Notes under the pieces: model-generated
Told to the model about the DNA's origin: nothing
Seen by the model: only the letters and a program-made list of their open reading frames with translations
The model's database searches: none
Translations under genes and position numbers: made by a program
Origin: Gloeomargarita sp. SKYB120
GTDB taxonomy: Bacteria > Cyanobacteriota > Cyanobacteriia > Gloeomargaritales > Gloeomargaritaceae
NCBI GenBank assembly: GCA_025062155.1
Contig: JANXAM010000012.1
Location: forward strand, 1 to 63,307
DNA length: 63,307 nucleotides
Direction: 5' to 3'
Shown here: positions 27,957-38,400 of the stretch, one piece after another
Position numbering within the stretch: position 1 is the first letter of the stretch
How the letters are laid out: the number at the start of each line of letters is the position of its first letter

Positions 27957-28913
27957 ATGATTACGGTTGAGCATCTGACCAAGCGCTACGGCTCGACGCT
28001 AGCGGTTGATGACCTGAATTTCACTGTGGAAAAGGGGGAGATTTTGGGATTTCTGGGGCCGAATGGGGCGGGAAAAACCACCACCATGCGGATGCTCACC
28101 GGCTACATGCCCCCGAGCAGCGGTACGGCGAAAATTGCCGGTTACGACGTGTTGGACGATTCGCTAGAGGTGCGGCGGCGGATTGGTTACTTGCCAGAAA
28201 CACCCCCCCTGTACCGGGAAATGACGGTGGAGGGATTTTTGCACTTTGTGGCTCGTATCAAAGGGGTCAGCGCCGGCGACCGGGCCAAGCGGGTGGACTG
28301 GGCTATCCAGCGCTGCGGATTAACCGAACGGCGACACCAGTTGATCCGCAAGCTATCGAAGGGGTTTCGGCAACGGGTTGGCATCGCGCAGGCGATTGTC
28401 CATGACCCGCCTGTGATCATCCTGGACGAGCCAACGGTGGGACTTGACCCCAAACAAATTATTGAGGTGCGGCATTTGATCAAAAGCCTGGCGGGCGACC
28501 ATACGATTATTCTGTCAACCCACATCCTGCCAGAAGTCAGCATGACCTGCGACCGGGTGGTGATCATCCACAAGGGGCGAGTGGTGGCGACCGATACCAT
28601 TGACCAACTAGTGAACCGTTCGGATAGCCGCACCCAATATGAGTTAAAGGTGGCAGGAGATGTCCAACCGCTACTGACGGCGCTGTCCCAGTGGACGGGG
28701 GTCAAGGGCGTGCAAACCCAAAGCCAGGGCGATAGCCATGTGGTGACGGTCAGCACCGAAGGCAACACCGATATTGGGCCGGAGTTAACCGCGCTGGTGG
28801 TGCAATCGGGGTTGCGACTCTACGAAATGAACCGGCGGCGGGCCACCTTGGAGGACGTGTTTTTGCAACTGACAACGGTTGAAGAAACGGGAGATGCAGA
28901 CACGGATGAATAG
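27957..28913 (+). CDS. ABC transporter ATP-binding protein (GldA-like)
   Basis: The ATPase of an ABC-2 type exporter. From the ATG at 27957 it has 318 residues. Walker A is LGPNGAGKTTTMRML; the signature is the divergent KLSKGFRQRVGIAQAI seen in many ABC-2 ATPases; Walker B is VIILDEPTVGLDP, followed by STHILPEVSMTCDRV. A C-terminal extension (about 220-318) is typical of GldA/NatA-like proteins. It is followed by a permease and a GldG-type protein, the same order as the gliding-motility auxiliary genes. An upstream extension to 27819 is a shadow of the oxygenase gene. Confidence 0.85.
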   Translation: MITVEHLTKRYGSTLAVDDLNFTVEKGEILGFLGPNGAGKTTTMRMLTGYMPPSSGTAKIAGYDVLDDSLEVRRRIGYLPETPPLYREMTVEGFLHFVARIKGVSAGDRAKRVDWAIQRCGLTERRHQLIRKLSKGFRQRVGIAQAIVHDPPVIILDEPTVGLDPKQIIEVRHLIKSLAGDHTIILSTHILPEVSMTCDRVVIIHKGRVVATDTIDQLVNRSDSRTQYELKVAGDVQPLLTALSQWTGVKGVQTQSQGDSHVVTVSTEGNTDIGPELTALVVQSGLRLYEMNRRRATLEDVFLQLTTVEETGDADTDE

Positions 28914-28957
28914 GAAATTCCCTGACCTGTGGTAGGATAGACGCCGGAGTTGCGGGG

Positions 28958-29764
28958 ATGAACGTGCGCACGATTTGGGCCAATTTCGTCGCGATTTACC
29001 GCAAGGAATTACAGGGGTATTTTGCTACGTCCCTGAACTACGTCATTGCCGGGGTGTACTGGTTTGTCGCCGGGGTGTTTTATATCATCTTGTTCAATGC
29101 CGTGCAGGCCAATGTCGCCGCTCAGGATTTGCAAGGTCAAGCGGGATTGGGTGCGCCGCCGGTGGATGTCCCAGCCGTGATCCTGGAGAATTATCTGGGA
29201 GTGTTGGGGTCGCTATCGCTGTTTGTCTTGCCCCTGCTTTCTATGAATTTATTTGCCCAGGAACGCCAGCAGGGAACGTTGGAATTGTTGGCCACATCCC
29301 CCATTACTACCACTATGGTGGCGATTGGCAAACTGGCGGGGGTTTTGACGTTTTTTATTACATTGCTGCTGCCCATTGTGTTCTATGAAAGTTTGACGTT
29401 ACTCCAGTCGGAACCGCCCTTTTCTTTTGGGTTGATTCTGTTAGGGCATGGGGCGCTGGTGCTACTGGCGGCGGCGATTTTGTCCTTGGGGTTGTTTATT
29501 TCCGCCACCACCGAGAGCACGCTATTGGCAGCAGTGGGTACGTTTGGGTTGATTCTGTTGCTGTGGATTTTGCAAGCGATTGCCGACCGCACGGGGGGTT
29601 GGTTAGCCAACATCTTGCGCCACTTTTCCCTGTTGCAAAACTACACCAGCTTGATCCAGGGGTCGGTCAGCAGCACCAGCATCGTCGTGTTTTTGAGTTA
29701 CGTGGTGCTGGGGTTGTTTTTGACGGTGCAGTGGGTGGATGGCTTGCGGTTCCAGAGGGCGTAG
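28958..29764 (+). CDS. ABC-2 permease (GldF-like)
   Basis: A 268-residue inner-membrane protein, start ATG at 28958. It has about six helices, including YVIAGVYWFVAGVFYIILF, GSLSLFVLPLLSMNLF and IVVFLSYVVLGLFLTVQWVDG. The motif AQERQQGTLELLATSPI after the second helix is typical of ABC-2 permeases. It is in the same transcript as the preceding ATPase (44-bp gap) and ends 3 bp before the GldG-like gene. Exported substrate unknown. Confidence 0.85.
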   Translation: MNVRTIWANFVAIYRKELQGYFATSLNYVIAGVYWFVAGVFYIILFNAVQANVAAQDLQGQAGLGAPPVDVPAVILENYLGVLGSLSLFVLPLLSMNLFAQERQQGTLELLATSPITTTMVAIGKLAGVLTFFITLLLPIVFYESLTLLQSEPPFSFGLILLGHGALVLLAAAILSLGLFISATTESTLLAAVGTFGLILLLWILQAIADRTGGWLANILRHFSLLQNYTSLIQGSVSSTSIVVFLSYVVLGLFLTVQWVDGLRFQRA

Positions 29765-29767
29765 GCG

Positions 29768-31276
29768 ATGCAGGGCGTGACCAAGTTTGTCCGTAACTAT
29801 TGGCCGACGTGGTTGGGCGTGGCCCTGGTGACAGCGGGCGTGGTGCTAGTCGTCGTGGGGCCGAAAAATCCCCCCTGGGGCGGCCTGGTGCTGGGAGCGG
29901 GGATTGCGCTGCTAGGCTATGCCCTGTTCCGGTTGCCCCTGTGGGACCGGCGGGCATTGGAGGTGGGGGGCAATGTCCTGTTGCGTACCCTGGCGGTGCT
30001 GGTGATTTTGGGGCTGGTGAATTTCTTGGCTGCTCAGTACCCCGCCAAGGTGGATGTGAGTGCGAACCAGCGGTTTACGTTGGCCCCGGAATCAGAACGC
30101 CTGATGCAAAACCTGAAAGCGCCGGTGCGGGTGATTATTTTTGACCAGCAGATTAACCAAGCGGCGCGCCAGTTGTTGGAGAACTACCGGCGGGCATCCC
30201 AGGGCCAGTTGACCTATGAAGTGATTGACCCCCGCCGCAATCCGGTGCTAGCCCAGCAGTTTGGGGTGCAGGGGTTTGGCGAGGTGTACCTAGAGAGCGG
30301 GCAACGCCGCGAGCGCCTGCGAGAGCAACTGAACGAGTCGAACTTGAGCAATGCCATCTTCCGGTTGACCCAACCCAACCAGGGCAAGGTGGTGTTTATC
30401 CAGGGGCATGGGGAACGGTCGCTGGAGCCAGCGCAGCCAGGGCAACGGGCAGGTTTTTCCCAGGCAAAACAAGTCTTGCAGGCGCGCAATTTTGAGGTGC
30501 AGCCGCTGAACCTGACGGAAACGCCGCAAATTCCCCAAGGCACCAAGGTGGTCGTTGTCGCCGGGCCGCAGCAGCCGTTTTTGGGGCCAGAAGTCAAGGC
30601 TTTGCAAACCTTCGTGCAGCAAGGGGGTGGTTTATTGCTCCTGCTGGACCCCCTAGAGCCGGAACGCAATGACCGGGGCCTGGGACCGTTGTTGCAACAG
30701 GCGGGGGTGAAATTAGACGGGCGGATCATTGTCTCCCAAACCGAAATCATCCAGGGGGCCGGACGCGGTGTGGCGGTGACCACCCGTTACGCGGACCATC
30801 CGATTACCCGAGATTTCGGCCAGAGTTTGGCGCTGTTTCCCATTGCCCAGCCGGTGGATTTGGTGGGGGAAGGGGAGAAAAACGGTGTGCCCTTGTTCTT
30901 GACGGGTCGGGGCATTTGGGCTGAACGCAACACCCGAGAAGAACCCTTTTTTGACCCGCAGCAGGACCGGGAAGGGCCGTTGCCGGTCGGGGTGGCGGTG
31001 ACCAAGGGCAAGGGACGACTCGTCGTGATTGGCGACTCGGACTTTGCGGGTGATGGGTTGTTCAACCTGCAACGCAATGGGGATATTTTTCTCAACAGCG
31101 TCAGTTGGCTGGCCGGTCAAGACAATCAACCCCTGTCCATTCGTCCCAAGGACCCGACCAACCGCCGGTTGAACATTTCGAGGCCACTGGCGACATCGGT
31201 GAGTTTGCTGGCGCTGGTGGGGTTGCCTGGAGGCGCGCTGGTGACGGCTGCGGTGGTGTGGTGGCGACGGCGGTAA
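29768..31276 (+). CDS. GldG-family ABC transporter auxiliary protein
   Basis: A 502-residue protein with membrane helices near the N-terminus (about 14-30, 36-56 and 70-92), a large extracytoplasmic domain, and one C-terminal helix ending VVWWRRR. The central domain reads NQRFTLAPESERLMQNLKAP, DPRRNPVLAQQFGVQG, GKVVFIQGHGERSL and VVIGDSDFAGDGLFNL, matching the GldG (ABC_transp_aux) pattern. In gliding bacteria the GldAFG transporter is needed for movement. In cyanobacteria the role is not settled. Confidence 0.85.
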   Translation: MQGVTKFVRNYWPTWLGVALVTAGVVLVVVGPKNPPWGGLVLGAGIALLGYALFRLPLWDRRALEVGGNVLLRTLAVLVILGLVNFLAAQYPAKVDVSANQRFTLAPESERLMQNLKAPVRVIIFDQQINQAARQLLENYRRASQGQLTYEVIDPRRNPVLAQQFGVQGFGEVYLESGQRRERLREQLNESNLSNAIFRLTQPNQGKVVFIQGHGERSLEPAQPGQRAGFSQAKQVLQARNFEVQPLNLTETPQIPQGTKVVVVAGPQQPFLGPEVKALQTFVQQGGGLLLLLDPLEPERNDRGLGPLLQQAGVKLDGRIIVSQTEIIQGAGRGVAVTTRYADHPITRDFGQSLALFPIAQPVDLVGEGEKNGVPLFLTGRGIWAERNTREEPFFDPQQDREGPLPVGVAVTKGKGRLVVIGDSDFAGDGLFNLQRNGDIFLNSVSWLAGQDNQPLSIRPKDPTNRRLNISRPLATSVSLLALVGLPGGALVTAAVVWWRRR

Positions 31277-31375
31277 AGAGTGCTTATCCCTGCCTACACC
31301 AAATGCCCATCGTGATGGGGGGGACGGTTGATTGGCTTTACCGCTAGAGTAGGATTAGCACCCTTACCCCTGCCT

Positions 31376-32128
31376 ATGACGGTTACCCCAGCCACGACCA
31401 CGACGACCCAACTCCATCTGGCGACGCCCGCCCCGTCCCATCCTTACGAGGGGATGGCTTTGGGGTTGGTTTCGGCCCAGAGTTTTCCGGCGGTGGTGGG
31501 GATTGCCGACATGATGCTCAAATCCGCCGGTGTGCATCTGGTGGGCTATGAAAAAACAGGGAGTGGTTATTGCACAGCAGTGGTGCGGGGGGACATTGCG
31601 TCGGTGCGCTTGGCCGTGCAAGCGGGGATAGAAGCCGCGGAAACCTTTGGTCAGCACGTTTCCAGTTTGGTTTTGCCCCGCCCGTCTGCCGACTTGGAAC
31701 GGGTCTTGCCCATCAGTCCCACCATGGCGGTGCTGGCGCGGTTGGGTACCCCCGATCCCGAAAACGGCCAAGCCGTGGGATTACTGGAAACACGGGGCTT
31801 TCCGGCGCTGGTAGGGGCCGCCGATGCTATGCTCAAGGCCGCCGATGTGCATCTGGTGGGTTATGACCAAACGGGTGGGGGATTGTGTACGGTCATCATC
31901 CGGGGCCCGGTTGCCGATGTCACGATCGCCATTGATGCCGGCATGGAAGCCGCCAATCGCATCGGCGAATTGCACGCGATTATGGTCATTCCCCGCCCGC
32001 TGGAGGATTTGGTGCATACGCTTCCCCAAAAAGCTGACGTTTTGCAGGAATCGCCGCCGCTGCGCTTGCCCTTGGTGATGCCCCAACGGCAGGCCGCTTG
32101 GGTGGATGTGATCGCCCAAGAGGGTTGA
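31376..32128 (+). CDS. ccmO: Carboxysome shell protein with two BMC domains (CcmO)
   Basis: A structural shell protein of the beta-carboxysome. From the ATG at 31376 it has 250 residues with tandem BMC domains at about 27-108 and 127-208. Each begins in the same way (ALGLVSAQSFPAVVGIADMM and AVGLLETRGFPALVGAADAM) and has the paired GYEKTGSGYCTAVVRG and GYDQTGGGLCTVIIRG strands. It is not next to ccmK, ccmL, ccmM or ccmN, and sits alone between an ABC exporter and the taxis operon. Confidence 0.9.
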   Translation: MTVTPATTTTTQLHLATPAPSHPYEGMALGLVSAQSFPAVVGIADMMLKSAGVHLVGYEKTGSGYCTAVVRGDIASVRLAVQAGIEAAETFGQHVSSLVLPRPSADLERVLPISPTMAVLARLGTPDPENGQAVGLLETRGFPALVGAADAMLKAADVHLVGYDQTGGGLCTVIIRGPVADVTIAIDAGMEAANRIGELHAIMVIPRPLEDLVHTLPQKADVLQESPPLRLPLVMPQRQAAWVDVIAQEG

Positions 32129-32183
32129 GAAAACCGTTAAACCGTGTAGAATGAGGGCATGCAACTGGGGCCAGGAAAAGGCA

Positions 32184-32573
32184 ATGGCAACCGTGATGGT
32201 TGTTGAGGATCAAAAGACCCAGCGCGAGATGATTGCAGCCTTGCTCCGGCGCGAGGGTCTGCAGGTGATTGAAGCCGCCGATGGCTATGAGGCCTTTGAG
32301 ATGGTCAAAGGGGGTCAGATTCCCGACCTGGTGGTGATGGATGTGGTCATGCCCCGCATGAACGGCTATCAACTGGTGCGACAACTGCGCAGCTATCCCC
32401 AGACCAGCAAAATCCCGGTGTTGATGTGTTCATCTAAAGGGGAGACCTTTGACAAGCACTGGGGCCTCAAGCAGGGAGCCGATGCCTATATCGTTAAACC
32501 TTTTGAACCCGAGGACTTGATTGGGACGGTGCGGCATTTGTTGCGAACGGCGCGGGAGTCGACCTATGGTTGA
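32184..32573 (+). CDS. pilH: CheY-like response regulator (PilH type)
   Basis: A stand-alone receiver of 129 residues from the ATG at 32184. The acidic pocket is VVEDQ, the phosphoacceptor Asp is in VVMDVVMPRMNG, and the conserved Lys is in AYIVKPFEPEDL. It lies upstream of cheW-, MCP- and cheA-type genes in the order of the cyanobacterial pil/pix taxis clusters, and overlaps the cheW gene by 8 bp. The absence of any GAF photoreceptor in the adjacent MCP suits the Pil (Tax3) set rather than the Pix set. A PilG regulator is not present upstream. Confidence 0.82.
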   Translation: MATVMVVEDQKTQREMIAALLRREGLQVIEAADGYEAFEMVKGGQIPDLVVMDVVMPRMNGYQLVRQLRSYPQTSKIPVLMCSSKGETFDKHWGLKQGADAYIVKPFEPEDLIGTVRHLLRTARESTYG

Positions 32574-33081
32574 GACGGTTGGTGGGTTGGGGGAGACTGA
32601 AAGAGGCAGTCCGGTAACGGGTGTCCAGGGTGAACTGTACTTGCGGTTTGTGTTGACCTCAGGGGAGGAATTTGCCCTACCGGCGATGAGTGTCGAGGAG
32701 GTGGCGGGGATTAGTCCTGACCGGATTAGCCCTGTCCCGAATGTGCTGCCGGTGGTTCTTGGGGTGTACAACTGGCGAGGACAGGTGATCTGGGTGGGCG
32801 ACTTAAGCCAATTTGTGGGATTGCCGCCTTTGAATCCCAATCGCCCTGAATTGTCGGTGATTGTGGTGGCCAATGGCGGCGTGACCTGTGGCTTGGCGGT
32901 GGAGCGGGTCATTGGCGCAGAGTTTTTAGATGTCCAACAACTGCGACCGCCGCTGAGTTCGGAGGGACCTCTGAAAACGCTGGTGCAGGGCGAATGGTCC
33001 TTGAACCAGGGGACATCGGTCTTGCGTTTACTCAAACCCCAGGCCCTGGTGGAGGCTCGGCTCTGGCAAGGGGTGGAGTAA
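32566..33081 (+). CDS. pilI: CheW-like coupling protein (PilI type)
   Basis: A 171-residue adaptor that joins receptor and CheA-type kinase. The ATG at 32566 overlaps the stop of pilH. The CheW domain spans about 25-160: LYLRFVLTSGEEFALPAMSV, PVVLGVYNWRGQVIWVGDLS, and TCGLAVERVIGAEFLD. A 20-residue acidic N-terminal tail precedes it. It lies 107 bp before the MCP gene. Confidence 0.82.
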   Translation: MVETVGGLGETERGSPVTGVQGELYLRFVLTSGEEFALPAMSVEEVAGISPDRISPVPNVLPVVLGVYNWRGQVIWVGDLSQFVGLPPLNPNRPELSVIVVANGGVTCGLAVERVIGAEFLDVQQLRPPLSSEGPLKTLVQGEWSLNQGTSVLRLLKPQALVEARLWQGVE

Positions 33082-33188
33082 TCTACACGATTGAATAAAA
33101 CGGCGAGAGGGGGTTATAAATAAAATGAGCAACAGTTGTAGATTCTTGCCGCTTCAACCCAGCAACAGGTTGTCCCCCAGGAGGAGCC

Positions 33189-35417
33189 ATGGCCACAAGT
33201 AATTACTTGAGTGACTATGAGCGGGCCACTGGTGCGTATATCAGTGGTAATTATGCGGAAGCGGCCAGTATCACCGATGCTCTGCTACGCGAGTACGACC
33301 ATGTGCCAAATCTCCACCTGTTGCGGGGGCATATTTACCTGTGTACCCAAAACTACGCCCAAGCGCGGGCGCATTACCAGCGGGTATTGGCCTTGACCGA
33401 TGACCCAGAGTTGGTTGAGTACGCCCGCAACGGCATTAACGACGCTGACCACTATTTGAGCCAGCAGGGGTCTTTTGCTCCTGACCTGGTGGAGGAGGCG
33501 ACCCAGCCGTTGAACGGAGAAGGGCTGGCCAATCCGTTTGTCGTCAGCGACCTGGACACTGAGACGCCCACACCGGAAACCTGGGCGTCGGAGGAACCAG
33601 CGGCGGAAAACCCCTTTGCCGGTGTGGAGACGCAAACGGAGGAGAATCCCTTTGCTGCGGTGGAGGAGGAGACAACGGACAACCTTGGGGGAGACCGCAC
33701 GTTGATTTTTTCCCGGCCTACCCCTGCTTCGCCAGCGACTACACCGGTGCCCCCTGAGCCTTTCCCCGACACCGAACCCGAGGGACACACGGAGCAGGAG
33801 CCTGCTGACGCGGCGGCGGATACCCTCCTGATGGACCTAGACCAGCGGTCTCAGCGGGAAACGACCGATGAACCGGGGTTGTTCAGCTTTCAGGAGATGG
33901 CGGCGCCAACTCCAGCGGATAACACCGATGCGCTCTTGCTGCAGGCGGACTCAGCGGTGACCCGCCCTGGTCTCAAGCAGCAGCCAGCTGCCTCCGCATC
34001 TTCGGTGGGTCCGGCGCCTTTAGCGGTCAGTCCCCCTCGGCAACCGGCACGACGGATTTCTCAGTCCCTGGTGACCGGTGCGGTGGTGGCGGTGTTGGCG
34101 GGCGTTCCAGCGCTGGGGGTGCCCAACAAACCCCTGGGAGCGGTGCTGGCGGCGGTGCTGGGGGGCGGTGCAGCAGTGGTACTCGGTGGGAGCAGCGGCA
34201 GCGTCAAGACCCAGCGGGTGCGCCAGTTTTGTGAGGAATTGCGCTTGAGTTGTGAAGCTTTGGGGCGCGGGGAATTTCAGTCGGCTTTGAGCGTAGTGGG
34301 CCAAGATGAATTTGCTGAGGCGGCGGTGGCCTTTAACCAGATGCTGGCCCAGATTCAGGAGCGGTTCAAGCAACTGCAAGAGACGGCAGAGGAGGTCGAG
34401 CGTTCGCGGGAGGACCTGCAGCGCCAGGTCATTCGCTTGCTGGATGACGTGGAAGGGGCTGCGCGCGGGGACTTGACGGTGCAGGCTGAGGTCTCGGCGG
34501 ACATCTTGGGGGCGGTGGCGGACTCGTTCAACTTGATTATTCAGAACATTCGCCAGATTGTGCAGCAGGTAAAGACCTCAGCCCTGCAGGTGGGGCGGAG
34601 TGCCATGGACAGCGAGTACTTTGCCCGCGAATTGTCCTCTAACGCGCTGCGGCAGGCCCAGGAGCTTGCCAGCACCCTGAACTCGGTCCAAATGATGACC
34701 GACTCGATCCAGCGGGTGGCTGAGAGCGCGCGTGAGGCGGCGGAAGTAGCCCGCAAGGCATCGGAAACAGCCCTACGGGGTGGAGAAGCGGTGGACCAGA
34801 CGGTGGCTGGGATTCAGAGCATTCGTGAATCGGTGGCAGAAACTACCCGCAAGGTCAAGCGGTTGGCTGAGTCGTCTCAAGAGATCAACAAGATCGTCAA
34901 CTCGATTGGTCAGATTGCCCAGCGCACCAACCTGCTGGCGCTGAACGCTAGTATCGAGGCGGCCAAGGCGGGGGAAGCGGGCCGGGGGTTTGCAATCGTG
35001 GCGGATGAGGTGCGGCAGTTGGCGGACCGAACCAGCCGCGCGTCCAAGGAAATTGAGCAGATTGTCTTGCAGATCCAGAGTGAAACCGGCTTGGTGATGA
35101 CCGCTATGGAGGAGGGGACACAGGCGGTGATCCGAGGGACGCGGGTGGCGGAGCAGGCCAAGCGGGCGCTGGAGGAAATCATCCAGGTGTCGAAGCAGAT
35201 TGACGACCTGGTGCAATCCATTACCGCTGACACGGTGCGGCAGACGGAGGTATCTCGGAACGTCACTCAGGTAATGCAGTCGGTGGAATTGACCGCTCAG
35301 GAGACATCCCAGGAGGCCCAGCGCGTGTCGGTGGCGCTGCAGAATCTGGTGGAAGTGTCCCGAGGCCTGCAAGCTTCGGTGGAACGGTTCCGCTTAGGCA
35401 CGACCGAACCCCTCTAG
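33189..35417 (+). CDS. pilJ: Methyl-accepting chemotaxis protein (PilJ type)
   Basis: A 742-residue taxis receptor; the ATG at 33189 follows AGGAGG. The N-terminal TPR-like region (about 5-95) is cytoplasmic by sequence, then comes a long Pro/Thr/Glu-rich linker with three NPF motifs (about 115, 141, 153). Two short membrane segments lie at about 293-311 and 317-335, with only a few residues between. HAMP (about 340-440) and the MCP signalling helix bundle follow; the tip [20 protein letters not shown] is near residue 576. There is no external ligand domain, so signals probably enter through the TPR region or by partner proteins. Confidence 0.85.
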   Translation: MATSNYLSDYERATGAYISGNYAEAASITDALLREYDHVPNLHLLRGHIYLCTQNYAQARAHYQRVLALTDDPELVEYARNGINDADHYLSQQGSFAPDLVEEATQPLNGEGLANPFVVSDLDTETPTPETWASEEPAAENPFAGVETQTEENPFAAVEEETTDNLGGDRTLIFSRPTPASPATTPVPPEPFPDTEPEGHTEQEPADAAADTLLMDLDQRSQRETTDEPGLFSFQEMAAPTPADNTDALLLQADSAVTRPGLKQQPAASASSVGPAPLAVSPPRQPARRISQSLVTGAVVAVLAGVPALGVPNKPLGAVLAAVLGGGAAVVLGGSSGSVKTQRVRQFCEELRLSCEALGRGEFQSALSVVGQDEFAEAAVAFNQMLAQIQERFKQLQETAEEVERSREDLQRQVIRLLDDVEGAARGDLTVQAEVSADILGAVADSFNLIIQNIRQIVQQVKTSALQVGRSAMDSEYFARELSSNALRQAQELASTLNSVQMMTDSIQRVAESAREAAEVARKASETALRGGEAVDQTVAGIQSIRESVAETTRKVKRLAESSQEINKIVNSIGQIAQRTNLLALNASIEAAKAGEAGRGFAIVADEVRQLADRTSRASKEIEQIVLQIQSETGLVMTAMEEGTQAVIRGTRVAEQAKRALEEIIQVSKQIDDLVQSITADTVRQTEVSRNVTQVMQSVELTAQETSQEAQRVSVALQNLVEVSRGLQASVERFRLGTTEPL

Positions 35418-35434
35418 CACACAGGAGTTGAGCC

Positions 35435-38400
35435 ATGGACGCCGAACAGCACAAGCGGATTCTCGGCTACTTTCTCCAGGAGACGCGTGAGCATCTAGCG
35501 CTGTTGCAGCAGGCGGTCACGGTTTTGGAGCAACAGCGTCCGTTTCAGGCGTGGGCGCAGGTGCCGGATTGGTTCCGCGCTGCTCATTCCGTTAAGGGTG
35601 GAGCGGCCATGCTCGACCTGGAAGGGGTGCAACAGGTGGCCCTGCGGCTGGAGAACTGTTTGAAGATTTTGCGGGACTGCCCCCACCAACGGCCCGTGGC
35701 CTTGAGTCCTGAAGTGGTGGATTTGTTCCGGCAAGGGCTAGGGGCGCTGGAAACCCTGGTTCACCACGTCGAGCAGACTGGTGAGTTGCCCTTTGAAGTA
35801 GGGCAGTCGGTAGTATTGGCCCACGAGCCAGCCTTCATCCAACTGGAGGCCCTGTTGCAGATTGCGGTGCAGGGCGAAGGCCTGCCAATGACTTGGGAAA
35901 CACCAGTGACAACGGCGGCAGAAGAACTGGATTTCGATGCCCTGTTTGCCGAGCTTGACCAGCCCACCAGCACGGCAGCGGTGACTCCCGAGGCTCCGGC
36001 CAACACGCCTGAAGATTTGGCGACGCTGGCAGAGCTGTTCGCCCTGGAGTCGGAAACCACATCCCCAGCCGACGCGCCCAGCGATGAAGAGTTGGGAGCT
36101 TTGGCGGAATTGTTTACCCTGGGCGAGGACCAACCGGCTCAAGCTAGCGACCGGGATGACGCGGCGGCGGACTTGCCAGCACCTGAGGTTCCGGCTGAAT
36201 CAGCGCTTGACTGGGGTGATGCCAGCGCCGCGTCGGATAGAGACCAGACTGAACCTTCGACCGGGGAAATACCGGCGGAGACAGGGGATTTGAATGTGGA
36301 CGCTGCGCCGACTCTGGAGGACCTGGAGGCGTTGGCTCTCGAAGAGACACCGACCCAAGAAGCTGTGGATTGGGTGACGGAAACTGAAGCTGAGCTGGCG
36401 GATTTGGACGAATCCAGCGCGACTTTGGGTGAGCTGAACCTGGAAATGGCCGAAGCACCGGCCCTGGAGAACCTAGATTTTGGGGCGACGTCAACCGAGG
36501 GCGCCCTGGATTGGCCTGCAGAACCGGGTGAAGTACCGGAGTGGTTGGACTGGGCGGAAACCGAAGCTGCTTTTGGGGAATTGAACCTAGAAGTGGACAC
36601 AGGGCAGACTGTGGATGACCTGGAGACGTTGGCCCTTGACGAGGCGCTGACGCAAGCGGAGACCGAAACGCCAGAGTTGCCTGATTTGGCGGGCTTTGAG
36701 GAGGCGGAAACTGAACTCACCGGGGAGGAAGAGAGCCAGGCGCTTGACAGCGAGATGACGCTCCCAGCAGAACTGGCAACGGATGCGTCGGGGTTGCTGG
36801 GGAATACGGCGGCAGAGCTAGAAGCAGCCCTGGCGAGTTTTGCCCAGCCGGAAACCGAAACAACGACCCCTGAACCGCCGCCCGAAGGTCCTATCGCCGA
36901 TTTTGACCTGGAGCAGGAATTGGCCAACTTGGACGACCTAGCGGCAACCACGGCGCCTGACTTGGCCGAGGACCTGGATTTTGACCTGTCGGAAACGGGC
37001 GAATTGACCTCGGAGGATGACCTTGGGTTGCCAGAAGTTGACGACTTGGAAGCCGTTTTGGCCCAGGACCTGGCGGCGGCGTCAGACGACGTGGGCGAAC
37101 TCGAGCAATGGCTCAGCGACGTGGAGATGCCGGCGGATTTGCCCGACATTGATGCCATTGCCCAAGAGCTGAGCGTGTCTACCCCGTCAACGGCGGCGAC
37201 TCCGCCGGAACCCGTGCCGACGGCTGCTGAGGAGCCGGCGACCCCGAGTAGCTCTCTCTTGGAGCAGACCATGCGGGTGCCGGTGCGCCAGTTGGACAAC
37301 CTGAGCAATTTGATCGGGGAGTTGGTGGTGTCCCGCAACACGCTCAGTGAAGACCAGAACCGGTTGCGGCAGTTTTTGGAAAATCTGTTGCACCAGGCGC
37401 ACCAGTTGAACGACCTGAGCCAGCGGATGCAGGACCTGTACGAGCGGTCGCTGCTGGAGGGGGCATTAAGTGCCGGTCGCAGCGGTGGTTCCCGCTTGGT
37501 TGAGGCGGGCGGGAGTACCCAGCACAGCACCGGAGCCGAGTTTGACGCCCTGGAGATGGACCGGTTTACCGGCTTTCACGTCCTGTCCCAGGAGATTGCC
37601 GAACGGGTCTTGCGGGTGCGGGAGGCGGCGGCAGACATCGAGTTTATGGTGGAAGCGATAGAAGAGGTAGTGCGCAGCTTCCAGCGGATTACAACAGGTC
37701 TGCAGGAAGGAATCAACAGCGCCCGGATGGAGCCGTTTTCGCGGGTGACAGACCGGTTGCCACGGGCGGTGCGGAACGTGGCCCTCAAGTGTGGAAAGCA
37801 GGTGCAGTTGGAAATCGAGGGCCGGGAGACGCTGATTGACAAGATGATTTTGGAAAAGTTGATGGACCCGATGACCCACCTGGTGAACAACGCCATCGTG
37901 CATGGGATCGGGACGCCTGCGCAACGAACCGCCGCCGGGCAATCGCCGACGGGACGGATTGTGATCCGGGCGGGGCATCAGGGCAACCAGACGGTGATCA
38001 CGGTCAGCGACGACGGGGTGGGGATCAATCCCGACCGGGTAAAGGCCAAGGCGATTGAGCGGGGGTTAATCACCCCCGAGCAGGCCCAGTCCATGAGCAA
38101 GCAGGAAGTTTATCAGTTGCTGTTCATGCCGGGCTTTAGCACCAAGGACCAGGCGGACGAGTTTGCCGGTCGGGGCGTGGGCTTGGATGTGGTGCGCAAG
38201 AACCTGGCGGAAATCCGCGGGACGGTGGTGGTGGATTCGGAAGTGGGCAAGGGAACGACGTTCACGATTCGTCTGCCCTTGACCCTGAGCATTTCCAAGT
38301 CGTTGCCTTGCCTAGTGAGCCATGCGCGGGTGGCCTTCCCAATGGACGGCGTGGCGGACGTGCCGGTCGAGGTGACGCCGCAGATGATCACGACGGGACC

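Noticed and set aside
31306-31319. Palindrome CCCATCGTGATGGG after the GldG-like gene, as a terminator
   Set aside because: The stem is short with a tetraloop and has no T-run; it may be chance.
33124-33201. 25-codon frame between pilI and pilJ
   Set aside because: It covers the pilJ ribosome binding site and start and has no resemblance to a known small protein.
36139-37530. 463-codon open frame antisense to the pilL linker
   Set aside because: It is the Ser/Ala/Arg-rich mirror of the acidic repeat coding sequence, has no family motif and no ribosome site, and pilL itself is certain.
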